Assembly (NCBI RefSeq): GCF_003050865.1
Contig: NZ_QAOK01000021.1
Coordinates: 1 to 60,314, forward strand
Source: Nitrosospira multiformis
GTDB lineage: Bacteria; Pseudomonadota; Gammaproteobacteria; Burkholderiales; Nitrosomonadaceae
DNA: 60,314 bases
Direction: 5' to 3'
The position numbers and the translations under genes are program-made. Below, piece by piece: positions 28,178-37,850 of this stretch. Under the pieces are notes generated by a model. That model was not told the DNA's origin, ran no database searches, and saw only the letters and a program-made list of their open reading frames with translations. Positions within the stretch are counted from its first letter, which is position 1. Every line of letters starts with the position of its first letter.

Positions 28178-28519
28178 ATGTTTTTATACACGGAAACCGA
28201 TCAGAATCTGCAAGCCTGTATCGATGCATGCAACCATTGTCATCGCACCTGCCTGCAAATGGCGATGAACCATTGCCTGGAATCAGGCGGCAAACATGTC
28301 GAGGCCGACCACCTCCGGCTGATGATGAATTGCGCGGAAATCTGCCAGACGTCACTGAATTTCATGCTCAGCGGCTCCAGATTCAGTCCCAAGGTCTGTG
28401 GCGCCTGTGCCGAAATTTGTGAGGCCTGTGCTAAAAGTTGCGAACAGCTGGATGGAATGGAAGAGTGCGTGCAAGCCTGCCGCCAGTGCGCGGAGCACTG
28501 TCGCAAGATGGCGGCATAA
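28178..28519 (+). CDS. Four-helix-bundle copper-binding (Csp/DUF326-like) protein
   Basis: The 113-residue protein has 16 cysteines, mostly in helical CxxxC spacing (ACIDAC, CGACAEICEACAKSC, CVQACRQCAEHC), the hallmark of copper storage proteins that bind many Cu(I) ions inside a four-helix bundle. There is no signal peptide, so it would be a cytosolic Csp3-like form. The Shine-Dalgarno sequence GGAGAAGGAG precedes the ATG. Ammonia oxidisers have high copper demand (ammonia monooxygenase, NirK), and the divergent CDF exporter suggests a metal-homeostasis neighbourhood, but no CueR-type site was found. Confidence 0.85.
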   Translation: MFLYTETDQNLQACIDACNHCHRTCLQMAMNHCLESGGKHVEADHLRLMMNCAEICQTSLNFMLSGSRFSPKVCGACAEICEACAKSCEQLDGMEECVQACRQCAEHCRKMAA

Positions 28520-28530
28520 ACGCATGATGA

Positions 28531-28580
28531 GGCCCTGTTGGCACTTGTTTCGCTCCCGCGAAACAAGTGCCAACAGGGCC
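28531..28580 (+). terminator. Perfect 23-bp hairpin after the copper-storage gene
   Basis: Bases 28531-28553 are the exact reverse complement of 28558-28580, separated by only TCCC. It starts 11 nt past the stop of the copper-storage gene. No T-run follows, so it is not a textbook intrinsic terminator; it may end transcription with Rho, protect the mRNA 3' end, or insulate rpoE. Confidence 0.6.
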
Positions 28581-28628
28581 CTGAATCTGACATGTACTCT
28601 ATCTGCTGGAATAACCACATTTTCAACT

Positions 28629-28657
28629 GAACTAATTTATACTACGCGTTGTCTGTT
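28629..28657 (+). promoter_or_regulatory. Candidate sigma-E autoregulatory promoter of rpoE
   Basis: GAACTA (28629-28634), a 17-nt spacer and TCTGTT (28652-28657) match the sigma-E/AlgU pattern GAACTT-N16/17-TCTGA closely. It lies about 130 nt upstream of the rpoE ATG, as expected for autoregulation of this operon. Confidence 0.5.
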
Positions 28658-28785
28658 CACACAGACGGCGGTCGATGGACCGGTGCGTAATTCCCGATGG
28701 GCTCCTGAACGGGTATACTTGGCTGAGCTGCCTTATAATGAAGCAGTTACAGGCAAGAAATTCGTTAATTCAGGAATCAGGCGGC

Positions 28786-29388
28786 ATGGGTGACCGGGAA
28801 ATCGATCAGCAACTGGTGGAACGCGCGCAGCATGGCGACAAGCAGGCCTTCGATCTTCTGGTGATCAAATACCAGCGCAAGCTTGCACGTCTCCTTTCGC
28901 AATTCATCCGGGATGCGTCAGAAGTAGAGGATGTAACCCAGGAAGCCTTTATCAAGGCTTACCGTGCACTACCGTCGTTTAGGGGAGACAGCGCATTTTA
29001 TACCTGGTTGTACAGGATAGGCATCAATACTGCCAAGAATTTTCTGGTGGCTCAAGGACGGCGGGCACCTACCACCACGACAGGATTTGACAGCGAAGAG
29101 GCCGAAGGTTTTGAAGAAGCGAGCCAGCTGCGCGAAATGAATACGCCCGAGAGCGAACTGACAAGCAAACAGATCGCTCAAACGGTGAACCAAACGCTGG
29201 AAGAATTGCCTGAAGAACTGCGTACGGCAATTACGTTGAGAGAAATCGAGGGACTGAGCTACGAGGAAATCGCAGCAATCATGAATTGCCCTATCGGCAC
29301 GGTCCGTTCGCGAATATTTCGTGCACGGGAAGCAATAGCGGAAAAACTGCGCCCCTTGCTGGGGACTGGTAAAGATAAGAGGTGGTAA
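28786..29388 (+). CDS. rpoE: RNA polymerase sigma factor RpoE (AlgU)
   Basis: ECF sigma factor that drives the envelope-stress response. The 200-residue product has region 2 (QAFDLLVIKYQRKLARLLSQ, DVTQEAFIKAYRALPSFRGD, FYTWLYRIGINTAKN) and region 4 (ELRTAITLREIEGLSYEEIA, then IMNCPIGTVRSRIFRAREAI), both very close to E. coli RpoE. I use ATG 28786 rather than an upstream start at 28675 because the protein then begins MGDREIDQQLVERAQHGDKQ, the family N-terminus. It heads the rpoE-rseA-rseB-mucD-grx unit and is separated from rseA by a single base. Confidence 0.96.
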   Translation: MGDREIDQQLVERAQHGDKQAFDLLVIKYQRKLARLLSQFIRDASEVEDVTQEAFIKAYRALPSFRGDSAFYTWLYRIGINTAKNFLVAQGRRAPTTTTGFDSEEAEGFEEASQLREMNTPESELTSKQIAQTVNQTLEELPEELRTAITLREIEGLSYEEIAAIMNCPIGTVRSRIFRAREAIAEKLRPLLGTGKDKRW

Positions 29389-29389
29389 T

Positions 29390-29953
29390 ATGCAAGAAAA
29401 AATATCGGCATTGATGGATGGTGAACTGGACGCAGACGATGCGGCGGTAGTGATCGAGCAATTCAGGAACGCGGAGGAGCTACGGGAACGCTGGGTTGCT
29501 TACCACCTGATCAGCGATGCGTTGGGTCAATCGGAGATCAAGCCACTCGATATTACGCGGCGAGTTAACGCAAGACTGATAGCGGAACCAACGGTATCCA
29601 CGGTACCAAACACAACGTTGCTTCATCCGACCCCGAAGCGCAGGCCGAGAACTTATGCCGCTGCGGCCTCCATCGCGGCAGCAATGGTGGGTGGATGGAT
29701 AATTCTGCAAACGACGCAAGAGTCGGATCTTTTGAGGCAGAATCTGGCCGATAACAGGACGTCCCCCTCGACTTCTGCAGCCACTGTAGCGCCCGTTGCC
29801 ACCTATCCTGTAATTCCCGCCAAAGCTTCCATCGCCGCGTCCGAGTCTGCACAAATCAACGACTATCTCCTGGCGCACCGGCAATTCTCGCCTAGCACCA
29901 CAATACAGGGGGCAGTTCCTTTCATGCGTACATCGGCGGAAAGCGCGCGATAA
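29390..29953 (+). CDS. rseA: Anti-sigma-E factor RseA (MucA)
   Basis: Inner-membrane anti-sigma factor that holds RpoE inactive until it is cut by DegS/RseP-type proteases. The 187-residue protein has the cytoplasmic sigma-binding domain (MQEKISALMDGELDADDAAV, ERWVAYHLISDAL), one transmembrane segment (about residues 90-108, AAAASIAAAMVGGWIILQ) and a Pro/Ser/Thr-rich periplasmic tail ending in a segment that RseB would bind. Its ATG follows the rpoE stop by one base, after GAGGTGG. Confidence 0.92.
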   Translation: MQEKISALMDGELDADDAAVVIEQFRNAEELRERWVAYHLISDALGQSEIKPLDITRRVNARLIAEPTVSTVPNTTLLHPTPKRRPRTYAAAASIAAAMVGGWIILQTTQESDLLRQNLADNRTSPSTSAATVAPVATYPVIPAKASIAASESAQINDYLLAHRQFSPSTTIQGAVPFMRTSAESAR

Positions 29954-29962
29954 CGTCCACAG

Positions 29963-30949
29963 ATGACACAGGTTTCACTGTCTTCCCTGTTGCTGACAGT
30001 CATCGTCCAATCCGCATTCGCGCAAAATCCCTCCAGTTCATCCCCCTCATCCCCCGAGGCGCTTAACTGGCTGCAAAAGATTGCCGCCGCGCCGCGCCAT
30101 TACAATTATGTCGGGACATTCGTCTATTCGTCTGACGATCAGATAGAAACATCGCGCATCATCCATCTGGTGAATGAGGAAGGTGAGCAGGAAAAAAGCG
30201 TGGTGCTGGATGGCCCTCCACGTGAGATTATCCGCAACAACGATGAAATGAGATGTTATCTGCCGGAAAGCAAGACCGTGGTGACGGAAAAACGCTGGTT
30301 GCGAAAAGTTTTTCCCGCGCTGCTGCCTCAGCCGTTGATCAATCTCGACGATAACTATATCGTCAAAAAGGGCAAGCAGGAGCGGGTCAGCGATTATGCC
30401 AGCCAGGTCATCGAGCTGGAGCCCAGGGATGACAAGCGTTATGGCCAGAGATTATGGATGGATCTCAATACCGGCTTGTTGCTGAAAGCAGCCGTAATGG
30501 ATAAAGGCCGGGTGGTGGAACAATTTGTATTCACCGACCTGAAAATTGGCGGTGAAATAGACAAGGATCTGTTGAAATCCAAATATTCGGGTCAAGCTGC
30601 CGAATGGCGCAAGACAAATCTTGTCTCCTCGACACAAGGTCGCGGGAAGCTTGGCTGGCATGTCAAAGACCCGCCTCCGGGATTCAAAAAGATTGTGGAA
30701 ATGAAACGTAATCTCTCCGGTAAATCACGTCCTGTTGCGCATATTGCTCTCTCGGATGGTCTTGCTGCCGTGTCGGTATTTATCGAGCCCCATTCCGGGG
30801 AGGCTTCTTCTCCGGTCGAAGGTCTCTACCACAGCCGCGGCGCGATCAATATCTATACACGTACTCTCGGCGACAACAGGGTAACTGCCATAGGCGAAGT
30901 ACCGCCAGCCACTGTAATGCAAATCGGCAATTCCGTTACCAGTCGTTAG
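29963..30949 (+). CDS. rseB: Sigma-E regulator RseB (MucB)
   Basis: Periplasmic protein that shields RseA from proteolysis and releases it when mislocalised envelope lipids or proteins accumulate. The 328-residue product has a signal peptide (SSLLLTVIVQSAFAQ) and the MucB/RseB domain (HYNYVGTFVYSSDDQIETSR, CYLPESKTVVTEKRW, RLWMDLNTGLLLKAAVMD). It starts 9 bp after rseA. RseC, present in some gammaproteobacteria, is not encoded next to it. Confidence 0.93.
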   Translation: MTQVSLSSLLLTVIVQSAFAQNPSSSSPSSPEALNWLQKIAAAPRHYNYVGTFVYSSDDQIETSRIIHLVNEEGEQEKSVVLDGPPREIIRNNDEMRCYLPESKTVVTEKRWLRKVFPALLPQPLINLDDNYIVKKGKQERVSDYASQVIELEPRDDKRYGQRLWMDLNTGLLLKAAVMDKGRVVEQFVFTDLKIGGEIDKDLLKSKYSGQAAEWRKTNLVSSTQGRGKLGWHVKDPPPGFKKIVEMKRNLSGKSRPVAHIALSDGLAAVSVFIEPHSGEASSPVEGLYHSRGAINIYTRTLGDNRVTAIGEVPPATVMQIGNSVTSR

Positions 30950-31064
30950 GCCGTCAAGACAGGCCGGCTGCGACTTGGACTGAATGGGGGCCTGGTACTA
31001 CTATCCCATTATCTTGGCCAGATGGATGAAGGTTCACCCGTTTCTACTCCATGGAAGAAAAAGT

Positions 31065-32486
31065 ATGATTGCTAAATTTTTACTGGTGGCGCTGCTTGGA
31101 TTATCCACGAGCGTGTTTGCGGAAGCGCCAGCGCGCGAATTGCCGGATTTTACCGGGTTGGTCGAAAGAGAAGGACCTTCGGTCGTAAATATCAGCACCG
31201 TTCAGTCAGGCAATGCAGCCACGGAACGCGCTTTCCCGGGAATGCCGAACATACCCGAGGATGATCCGTTTTTCGAGTTTTTCCGGAGACACATGCAGCC
31301 TTATGGAGGAATGCCACGAGATTTCGAATCCAGATCGGTAGGTTCCGGCTTCATTATCAGTTCGGACGGCTATATTCTGACAAATACCCATCTGATCGAT
31401 GGAGCCGATGAAATCAATGTAAAGCTTACGGATAAGCGGGAGTTCCGGGCAAAGCTGATTGGGGCGGACCGGAAGACGGACATCGCTCTCCTCAAGATCG
31501 ATGCTACCGGACTGCCGAAAGTCACCCAGGGTGATCCCAACAAAATGAAGGTGGGAGAATGGGTGGTAGCGATCGGATCACCCTTCGGCTTTGAAAACAG
31601 CGTTACTGCCGGGATTGTCAGCGCCAAAGGACGCTCTCTGGCGCAGGAAAATTTCGTGCCCTTCATCCAGACGGATGTCGCGATCAACCCCGGGAATTCC
31701 GGCGGACCGCTGTTCAATATGAACGGTGAGGTGGTCGGCGTCAATTCTCAGATTTACAGCCGCACCGGCGGATTCATGGGTTTGTCATTCGCTATTCCCA
31801 TCGATGTTGCCCGGGATATATCAAATCAGCTGATTGCAAGCGGCAGGGTGAGCCGGGGCAGAATCGGCGTGCTGATTCAGGAAATCACAAAGGAGCTTGC
31901 GGAATCGTTCGGTTTACCCAAGCCAGCCGGCGCGCTGGTAGCTTCTGTCCAGAAAGGCGGCCCGGCAGACAAGGCAGGCATTCAAGCACGGGATATCATT
32001 CTCAAGTTCGACGGCAAGACCGTGAATTCTTCGGGCGATCTGCCACGCATAGTTGGCTCGACCAAGCCAGGCACGAAAGTGCAGATGCAGGTGTGGCGGA
32101 ATGGATCGACCAAGGAGCTCACGATTACAGTGGATGAGCTTCCAGAGGATGAAAAACCAGCGGCGCGTTCTGGAAAGCGGGGCACGATGCCGGATACAGC
32201 GAATCGCATCGGCTTGAGCCTGATCGAGCTGACTTCGGATCAGAAGAAGGAACTGGAAACTGAAAGCGGGCTTCTGGTCGAGGATATGGTGCCCGGTATC
32301 GCAAGCCGCGCGGGGGTCCGACCCGGCGATGTCATTCTGAGCATCAATAATCAGGATGTCAAAACGGTTGATCAATTCAACCAGTTGCTCAACAAGGTCG
32401 AGAAAGGACGCAATATTGCCCTGCTGGTGAAACGCGGCGATACCGCCACCTTCATCACCATGAAGATGAGTGGTGAAAACAAATAA
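31065..32486 (+). CDS. mucD: Periplasmic serine endoprotease MucD (DegP/HtrA)
   Basis: HtrA-family protease/chaperone that degrades misfolded periplasmic proteins. ATG 31065 follows GGAAGAAAAAGT and gives a clean signal peptide (MIAKFLLVALLGLSTSVFA). The catalytic triad is visible: His in ILTNTHLIDGADE, Asp in RKTDIALLKID, Ser in INPGNSGGPLFN. Two PDZ domains follow (about residues 255-345 and 380-470). The 473-residue length is typical. The TAA directly abuts the glutaredoxin ATG, with no gap. Confidence 0.95.
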   Translation: MIAKFLLVALLGLSTSVFAEAPARELPDFTGLVEREGPSVVNISTVQSGNAATERAFPGMPNIPEDDPFFEFFRRHMQPYGGMPRDFESRSVGSGFIISSDGYILTNTHLIDGADEINVKLTDKREFRAKLIGADRKTDIALLKIDATGLPKVTQGDPNKMKVGEWVVAIGSPFGFENSVTAGIVSAKGRSLAQENFVPFIQTDVAINPGNSGGPLFNMNGEVVGVNSQIYSRTGGFMGLSFAIPIDVARDISNQLIASGRVSRGRIGVLIQEITKELAESFGLPKPAGALVASVQKGGPADKAGIQARDIILKFDGKTVNSSGDLPRIVGSTKPGTKVQMQVWRNGSTKELTITVDELPEDEKPAARSGKRGTMPDTANRIGLSLIELTSDQKKELETESGLLVEDMVPGIASRAGVRPGDVILSINNQDVKTVDQFNQLLNKVEKGRNIALLVKRGDTATFITMKMSGENK

Positions 32487-32756
32487 ATGGCTGCTCCCGA
32501 TCCTGATTTCCCTGTCTTGCTGACAGTTTATGGCCGCGAGCACTGCCACCTCTGCCAGGACATGCTTGCGGCCCTGCAGGAATTGAAGCCAGACTATCCT
32601 TTCCAGCTCGAGGTCGTGGATGTGGATAGCGACAGTGATCTGCAATCACGCTATGGGCAACGAGTCCCGGTGTTGATGGCCGGAAACAGGGAAATCTGCC
32701 ACTATCACCTCGACCTGAATGCGTTTGCCCGGATATTTCAGCGAATCGAAAAATAG
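32487..32756 (+). CDS. Glutaredoxin-family thiol protein
   Basis: The 89-residue protein has a thioredoxin fold with the CxxC site in YGREHCHLCQDMLAAL (about residues 10-25) and the cis-Pro region in YGQRVPVLMAGNREI. It belongs to the DUF836/glutaredoxin-like group commonly placed after mucD in betaproteobacteria. It begins at the base after the mucD stop, so it is translationally coupled. A protein partner is not known. Confidence 0.88.
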   Translation: MAAPDPDFPVLLTVYGREHCHLCQDMLAALQELKPDYPFQLEVVDVDSDSDLQSRYGQRVPVLMAGNREICHYHLDLNAFARIFQRIEK

Positions 32757-32784
32757 TACCCCGTTCTTTTGCAGAAGCGGTGGC

Positions 32785-32819
32785 CGCCTTCTTCCCCGAC
32801 GATAAAGGGGAAGAAGGCG
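32785..32819 (+). terminator. 13-bp hairpin after the glutaredoxin gene
   Basis: CGCCTTCTTCCCC (32785-32797) pairs perfectly with GGGGAAGAAGGCG (32807-32819) across a 9-nt loop, 28 nt past the glutaredoxin stop. Only scattered T residues follow, so its strength as a terminator is uncertain. Confidence 0.55.
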
Positions 32820-32921
32820 ACTCGGCAGGTGCTTATTTCCTCAAAATTCGCTAAAATGTCCGTCTTGAACAAGAATTTGCAGGGACCGGATACACGTGCG
32901 ACCAGAGGGCCACGCCATGAG

Positions 32922-32945
32922 AGGGCACACCATGTGCCCTTTTTT
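32922..32945 (+). terminator. Intrinsic terminator or attenuator ahead of lepA
   Basis: AGGGCACA (32922-32929) pairs with TGTGCCCT (32933-32940) across a 3-nt loop and is followed directly by TTTTT. This is a textbook Rho-independent terminator lying 64 bp before the lepA start. With the earlier hairpin at 32785 it brackets a roughly 100-nt interval that could be a short leader or small RNA. Confidence 0.7.
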
Positions 32946-33008
32946 GATTGCCGGTGAATTCCGGCATCGTCCTGTTATCACCCTCTTCCCTTGCCATCCC
33001 GATCCCTG

Positions 33009-34802
33009 ATGCAGCACATCCGCAACTTTTCCATCATCGCCCATATCGATCACGGCAAGTCCACGCTCGCGGACCGCATCATCCATTTATGCGGAGGGCT
33101 ATCCGACCGGGAAATGGAAGAACAGGTGCTGGACTCGATGGAGCTGGAGCGCGAGCGCGGAATCACCATCAAGGCGCAGACGGCGGCTCTGGAATACAAA
33201 TCCCGTGATGGCAGCCGCTATCTCCTGAATCTGATCGATACACCCGGCCACGTCGACTTCTCCTATGAAGTATCACGCTCTCTCGCAGCCTGCGAGGGAG
33301 CCCTCCTGGTGGTTGATGCTTCCCAGGGCGTGGAAGCCCAAACCGTTGCAAATTGCTACACCGCAATCGAACAGGGCGTGGAAGTCATACCGGTGCTGAA
33401 CAAGATCGATCTGCCCGCCGCCGAACCGGAACGCGTCATCAAGGAAATTGAAGATATCATCGGCATAGAAGCCCAGGATGCCGTGCGGGCAAGCGCAAAA
33501 ACCGGTTTCGGTGTGGAGGATATCCTGGAAGCGGTGATTTCGCGTATTCCCCCGCCGAAGGGGAATCCGGAAGCGCCCCTGAAGGCCCTTATCATCGATT
33601 CCTGGTTCGACAACTATGTGGGCGTGGTAATGCTGGTGCGGGTAATGGATGGGGTATTGAAGCCTAAGGACAGAATATTGCTGATGGCCAGTAAAACTAC
33701 TCACTTGTGTGAACAAGTGGGCGTATTTACGCCCAAATCCAGAAACCGGGAATCTCTCAGCGCCGGTGAAGTGGGCTTCATTATTTCCGGAATCAAGGAG
33801 TTGAAGTCTGCCAAGGTCGGCGATACGGTAACACTCGCTGACCGCCCCGCCCCCCAACCGCTGCTCGGCTTCAAGGAGATCAAACCGCAGGTGTTCGCGG
33901 GACTCTACCCCGTGGAATCCAACCAGTACGACGCCCTGCGCGATGCGCTGGAGAAGTTGAAACTCAATGATTCTTCATTGCAATACGAGCCGGAAACGTC
34001 GCAGGCGTTGGGGTTCGGTTTTCGCTGCGGCTTTCTCGGACTCCTTCATCTCGACATCGTACAGGAAAGACTGGAGCGGGAATACGACATGAACCTCATC
34101 ACCACCGCGCCAACGGTGGTGTATCAGGTCGTGCTGCGCGAGGGATCGGTCGTTGAAATCGAAAACCCGTCCAGACTGCCTGATCTCTCAAAAATAGAGC
34201 AGATTCGGGAGCCGATCATTACGGCAACCATCCTCGTCCCGCAGGAATATGTCGGATCGGTCATTACGCTTTGCATCAGCAAGCGGGGAATCCAGAAGAA
34301 TATGCAATATATGGGCAGGCAGATCATGCTGACCTATGAAATCCCGCTCAATGAAGTCGTCATGGATTTCTTCGACAGGTTAAAATCGACCAGCCGCGGT
34401 TACGCTTCACTGGATTACGAATTCAAGGAGTTCAGGGCTTCCGATCTTGTCAAGCTGGATATCCTCATCAATGGCGAGCGCGTGGATGCCTTGTCGCTGA
34501 TTGTGCATCGTGCGAGCAGCCAGTACCGCGGACGGGAACTCGCGCAGAAAATGCGCGAACTGATTCCCCGGCAGATGTTCGACATCGCTGTTCAAGCCGC
34601 CATAGGCTCGCACATTATCGCCAGGGAAAGTATCAAGGCCTTGCGCAAGAATGTGCTGGCCAAATGCTATGGCGGCGATATAACGCGTAAACGCAAGCTT
34701 CTGGAAAAACAGAAAGCCGGTAAAAAGCGCATGAAGCAAGTCGGCAATGTCGAGATTCCACAGGAAGCGTTTCTCGCGATTCTGCAGGTTGGAGAAAAGT
34801 AG
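33009..34802 (+). CDS. lepA: Elongation factor 4 (LepA)
   Basis: Ribosome-associated translational GTPase EF4. ATG 33009 gives the family N-terminus [20 protein letters not shown] with the P-loop; a TTG six codons upstream is the alternative. G-domain motifs follow ([29 protein letters not shown]), then EF-G-like domains and the LepA-specific C-terminal domain ([20 protein letters not shown]). The 597-residue length is standard. It precedes lepB by 108 bp, the usual arrangement. Confidence 0.97.
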   Translation: MQHIRNFSIIAHIDHGKSTLADRIIHLCGGLSDREMEEQVLDSMELERERGITIKAQTAALEYKSRDGSRYLLNLIDTPGHVDFSYEVSRSLAACEGALLVVDASQGVEAQTVANCYTAIEQGVEVIPVLNKIDLPAAEPERVIKEIEDIIGIEAQDAVRASAKTGFGVEDILEAVISRIPPPKGNPEAPLKALIIDSWFDNYVGVVMLVRVMDGVLKPKDRILLMASKTTHLCEQVGVFTPKSRNRESLSAGEVGFIISGIKELKSAKVGDTVTLADRPAPQPLLGFKEIKPQVFAGLYPVESNQYDALRDALEKLKLNDSSLQYEPETSQALGFGFRCGFLGLLHLDIVQERLEREYDMNLITTAPTVVYQVVLREGSVVEIENPSRLPDLSKIEQIREPIITATILVPQEYVGSVITLCISKRGIQKNMQYMGRQIMLTYEIPLNEVVMDFFDRLKSTSRGYASLDYEFKEFRASDLVKLDILINGERVDALSLIVHRASSQYRGRELAQKMRELIPRQMFDIAVQAAIGSHIIARESIKALRKNVLAKCYGGDITRKRKLLEKQKAGKKRMKQVGNVEIPQEAFLAILQVGEK

Positions 34803-34910
34803 TTCAAACAATACGATGCGATGCCTTCAACAAGCGGCACATGCTCACCGGAAAAATCCCGTTTCCGGGCGGGCAATGGACTGTCCACCCGAAGGGAATA
34901 AGGAACAAGA

Positions 34911-35717
34911 ATGAACTTTCCGCTCATTATGCTGATATTGCTGCTGATCACCGGCAGTATCGCCCTGCTCGATCGTATCGTGCTGCAACCACGCCGCGCG
35001 CCGGGAAACCAGGGGCCATGGTGGGTGGAGTATCCGAAAAGCTTTTTCCCGGTGATTCTTGTCGTGTTCTGCCTGCGTTCTTTCCTGGTTGAGCCTTTCA
35101 AAATCCCCTCGGGCTCGATGATTCCGACTCTGCTGGTAGGAGATTTCATTCTCGTCAATAAATATACTTACGGCATCCGGCTGCCGGTCGCCAACGTCAA
35201 GCTGATGGATATAAACACTCCTCAGCGTGGCGAGGTCATGGTTTTTCGCTACCCGGTGGATCCATCCATGGATTACATCAAGCGTATCGTGGGGATACCC
35301 GGAGATATCATCACTTACCGTGACAAGCAACTGAGCGTCAACAACGTACCGGTGAGGATGGAACCAAACGGAGAATATACCTATGTGGAATCGGGCCTGA
35401 AATTCGTTTACAGCCGCAGCTACACGGAGTCGCTCGGAAATCACCGCTATAATGTCCTTATCAATCCCCAGGAGAAGGATAGTATCCAGCTAGGGGGTGT
35501 GCTCCCCTTCCCCCATCATGAAAATTGCAGCTATAACGATCGTGGATTTACCTGCAAGGTTCCTCCCGGCAACTACTTTGCAATGGGAGACAACCGGGAC
35601 AGCAGCAGTGACAGTCGTTATTGGGGATTCGTACCCGACCAGAACATTGTCGGCAAGGCTTTCATGATCTGGTGGAATTTCAGCGACCTGAAACGCATCG
35701 GATTATCGATCAAGTAA
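34911..35717 (+). CDS. lepB: Signal peptidase I
   Basis: Membrane-bound serine peptidase that removes signal peptides from exported proteins. The 268-residue product has two N-terminal transmembrane segments (about 2-22 and 45-65), the catalytic Ser in [13 protein letters not shown] and the catalytic Lys in [13 protein letters not shown], then the box E motif [17 protein letters not shown]. The start follows GGAATAAGGAACAAG. It overlaps no neighbour; rnc follows. Confidence 0.96.
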   Translation: MNFPLIMLILLLITGSIALLDRIVLQPRRAPGNQGPWWVEYPKSFFPVILVVFCLRSFLVEPFKIPSGSMIPTLLVGDFILVNKYTYGIRLPVANVKLMDINTPQRGEVMVFRYPVDPSMDYIKRIVGIPGDIITYRDKQLSVNNVPVRMEPNGEYTYVESGLKFVYSRSYTESLGNHRYNVLINPQEKDSIQLGGVLPFPHHENCSYNDRGFTCKVPPGNYFAMGDNRDSSSDSRYWGFVPDQNIVGKAFMIWWNFSDLKRIGLSIK

Positions 35718-35808
35718 TTCGGGCGGCAATCGGGACCTTGAGCATGTGGCAGATCACTCGCCACAGTTGGTGGGAGGGCGCGCAAAATTGGGGACAGCTT
35801 ACCGGAAT

Positions 35809-36483
35809 ATGGAAAGTGCGGCGCTGTGCCGGAAACTCGGTCACACCTTCCATCGTGCCGAATTGCTGCGGCAAGCGCTGACGCACAGAAGCCACAGCAT
35901 CCCTCACAACGAACGGCTTGAATTTCTTGGCGACGCCGTCCTCAACTGCGCCGTCGCCGGATTGATATTCCATCATTTTCCTGACCTCAGCGAAGGCGGT
36001 CTGTCACGGATACGGGCAAACCTCGTAAACCAGAAGGTGCTGGCTGAACTGGCGCAAACGCTTGAGCTGGGAAAGCTTATCCGATTTGGTGAAGGTGAAC
36101 TCAAAAGCGGAGGAGACAAACGGCCTTCGATTCTTGCGGATGCGCTGGAAGCTGTGATTGGCGCCATATATCTCGACGCGGGTTTTGAGCAGGCCGAGAA
36201 GACAGTTGAAATTCTTTTCGCTCCCTCCTTAGGGGAGATGAACACCCATACCCTCGGCAAGGATCCCAAAACCCTTTTGCAGGAATATCTCCAGAGCTGC
36301 AAGCTGGCGCTGCCCAGGTATGCTGTCGTTGCTACCCGAGGCGAGGCTCACCAGCAGCAGTTTCAGGTGGAATGCGTGATTTCCCGGCCTGAAATCCGCA
36401 CTCTGGGCGAAGGTGCGAGCCGTCGCAGCGCGGAACAGCACGCAGCCAGGCAAGCTTATGAACAACTCCAGTCGCATTATTGA
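35809..36483 (+). CDS. rnc: Ribonuclease III
   Basis: Double-strand-specific RNase that processes rRNA precursors and many mRNAs. The catalytic signature [12 protein letters not shown] and [15 protein letters not shown] (metal-binding Asp/Glu) and a C-terminal double-stranded RNA-binding domain ([37 protein letters not shown]) are present. ATG 35809 gives [20 protein letters not shown], the family N-terminus, and 224 residues; a GTG at 35746 would add 21 unmatched residues. Its TGA lies inside a dispersed repeat. The small DUF4845 gene often found between lepB and rnc in betaproteobacteria is absent. Confidence 0.95.
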   Translation: MESAALCRKLGHTFHRAELLRQALTHRSHSIPHNERLEFLGDAVLNCAVAGLIFHHFPDLSEGGLSRIRANLVNQKVLAELAQTLELGKLIRFGEGELKSGGDKRPSILADALEAVIGAIYLDAGFEQAEKTVEILFAPSLGEMNTHTLGKDPKTLLQEYLQSCKLALPRYAVVATRGEAHQQQFQVECVISRPEIRTLGEGASRRSAEQHAARQAYEQLQSHY

Positions 36484-36591
36484 CCCGGCCAGAAATATTA
36501 TGAATCTCTTCATTCCGAGCCTGACTCGAATCCGGCATCAAGTGACGTTCAAAGCAGGCCATCGTTGGTTTGGCTGGATTCCGGTTTACTG
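36476..36591. repeat. Composite dispersed repeat, copy 1
   Basis: Module A (36476-36534) matches 52465-52523 with few differences, both beginning ATTATTGA(T)CCCGGCCAGAAA. Module B (36548-36591) matches the reverse complement of 52524-52568. Module A includes the stop of rnc and a hairpin (ATTCCGAGC / GACTCGAAT). It resembles the CATTCCGG-type intergenic repeats of betaproteobacteria. Confidence 0.75.
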
Positions 36592-36752
36592 ACTTCAGCC
36601 GAGAGGACGTTCATACTGTTTGCCCGCTGACTCAATAGAGAACAACTTTCGTGCTTTCCTGAACTGTGAAACACTCCCTGCCACAACCAAATATTCCAAC
36701 AGCACGGCTGTGAGGAATTTCCGCGAGTGTATATTGGCGCAAACCTTTTCTG

Positions 36753-37661
36753 ATGAACACTGAAGCTCCCCTTGCAGACCCAGCCTATCGCAGCGGTTAT
36801 ATTGCTATCGTTGGCCGTCCCAACGTAGGCAAATCCACCCTGCTGAACAGGTTGGTCGGGCAAAAGATCAGTATTACATCAAAAAAATCCCAGACGACGC
36901 GGCATCGCATACATGGAATTTTCACTGATGCACACTCCCAATTTGTTTTTGTCGACACCCCGGGGTTCCAGACGCGGCATAAAAGCCGCTTGAACAGCGG
37001 GATGAATCGTCTGGTTACCCAGACGCTGCGGGATGTGGATGTCGTGATACTGGTGATTGAAGCGATGCACTTCGACGATCGCGACAAGCTGGTGGTGAAA
37101 CTCCTGCCAAAAAACAAACCCGTGGTTCTTGCCCTCAACAAAATAGACCGCCTGCCCGATAAATCCCAACTGCTTCCCTTCCTCGAAAAAACGTCAAAGG
37201 AATTTGACTTCGCAGCCTTGGTGCCGGTAAGCGCCGAGAATGGAGGGCGGCTACCCGAATTGATAGCTGCGATACGACCGCACCTGCCGCAAAATCCGCC
37301 ATTATTCCAGGAAGATGAAGTAACTGACCGGGATGAACGCTTCATAGCCGCGGAACTGGTTCGCGAAAAATTGTTCCGGCTGTTGGGAGAAGAGATTCCT
37401 TATTCTACCAGCGTCATCATTGACCAGTTTGTGATGGAAGGCGAACTGCGCAGGATTCACGCTTCCATTGTGGTAGACAAATCCGGGCAGAAAGCGATTG
37501 TCATCGGTAAGGATGGAGAAAAATTGAAGCTGATCGCTACCCAGGCGCGCAAAGATATGGAAGAAAGCTTCGGTGGCAAGGTTTATCTCAAGGTCTGGGT
37601 AAAGGTAAAAAGCGGCTGGGCCGAAGATGCCCGAACCTTGAAAAGCCTCGGATATGAGTAA
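36753..37661 (+). CDS. era: GTPase Era
   Basis: GTPase that binds the 3' end of 16S rRNA and helps mature the 30S subunit. The 302-residue protein has the G1 motif [17 protein letters not shown]2/G3 ([18 protein letters not shown]), G4 NKIDRLPDK and a C-terminal KH domain ([20 protein letters not shown]). The order rnc-era-recO is conserved in many proteobacteria. The 269-bp gap before it contains the dispersed repeat. Confidence 0.97.
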   Translation: MNTEAPLADPAYRSGYIAIVGRPNVGKSTLLNRLVGQKISITSKKSQTTRHRIHGIFTDAHSQFVFVDTPGFQTRHKSRLNSGMNRLVTQTLRDVDVVILVIEAMHFDDRDKLVVKLLPKNKPVVLALNKIDRLPDKSQLLPFLEKTSKEFDFAALVPVSAENGGRLPELIAAIRPHLPQNPPLFQEDEVTDRDERFIAAELVREKLFRLLGEEIPYSTSVIIDQFVMEGELRRIHASIVVDKSGQKAIVIGKDGEKLKLIATQARKDMEESFGGKVYLKVWVKVKSGWAEDARTLKSLGYE

Positions 37662-37850
37662 GCGGCGCCACAAGCATTCCGTCTGGCCCTACGCCCATCT
37701 TTCGCCCATGCAGTTCCCCAGGTTGTCACTAATTTTATTCCGGACAGTAGTGTGCTCGACCGGGCTTCCGGTATCCCGTACATAATCTTTTGAGGCATCT
37801 TTCCGGTGGGCGTGATCAAGCCCGATGATAACCGCTGATGCTCCCTAAAC

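Noticed and set aside
32487-32756. Treating the mucD/glutaredoxin abutment as a fused protein
   Set aside because: A TAA separates them and the ATG follows directly; it is two coupled genes, as in relatives.
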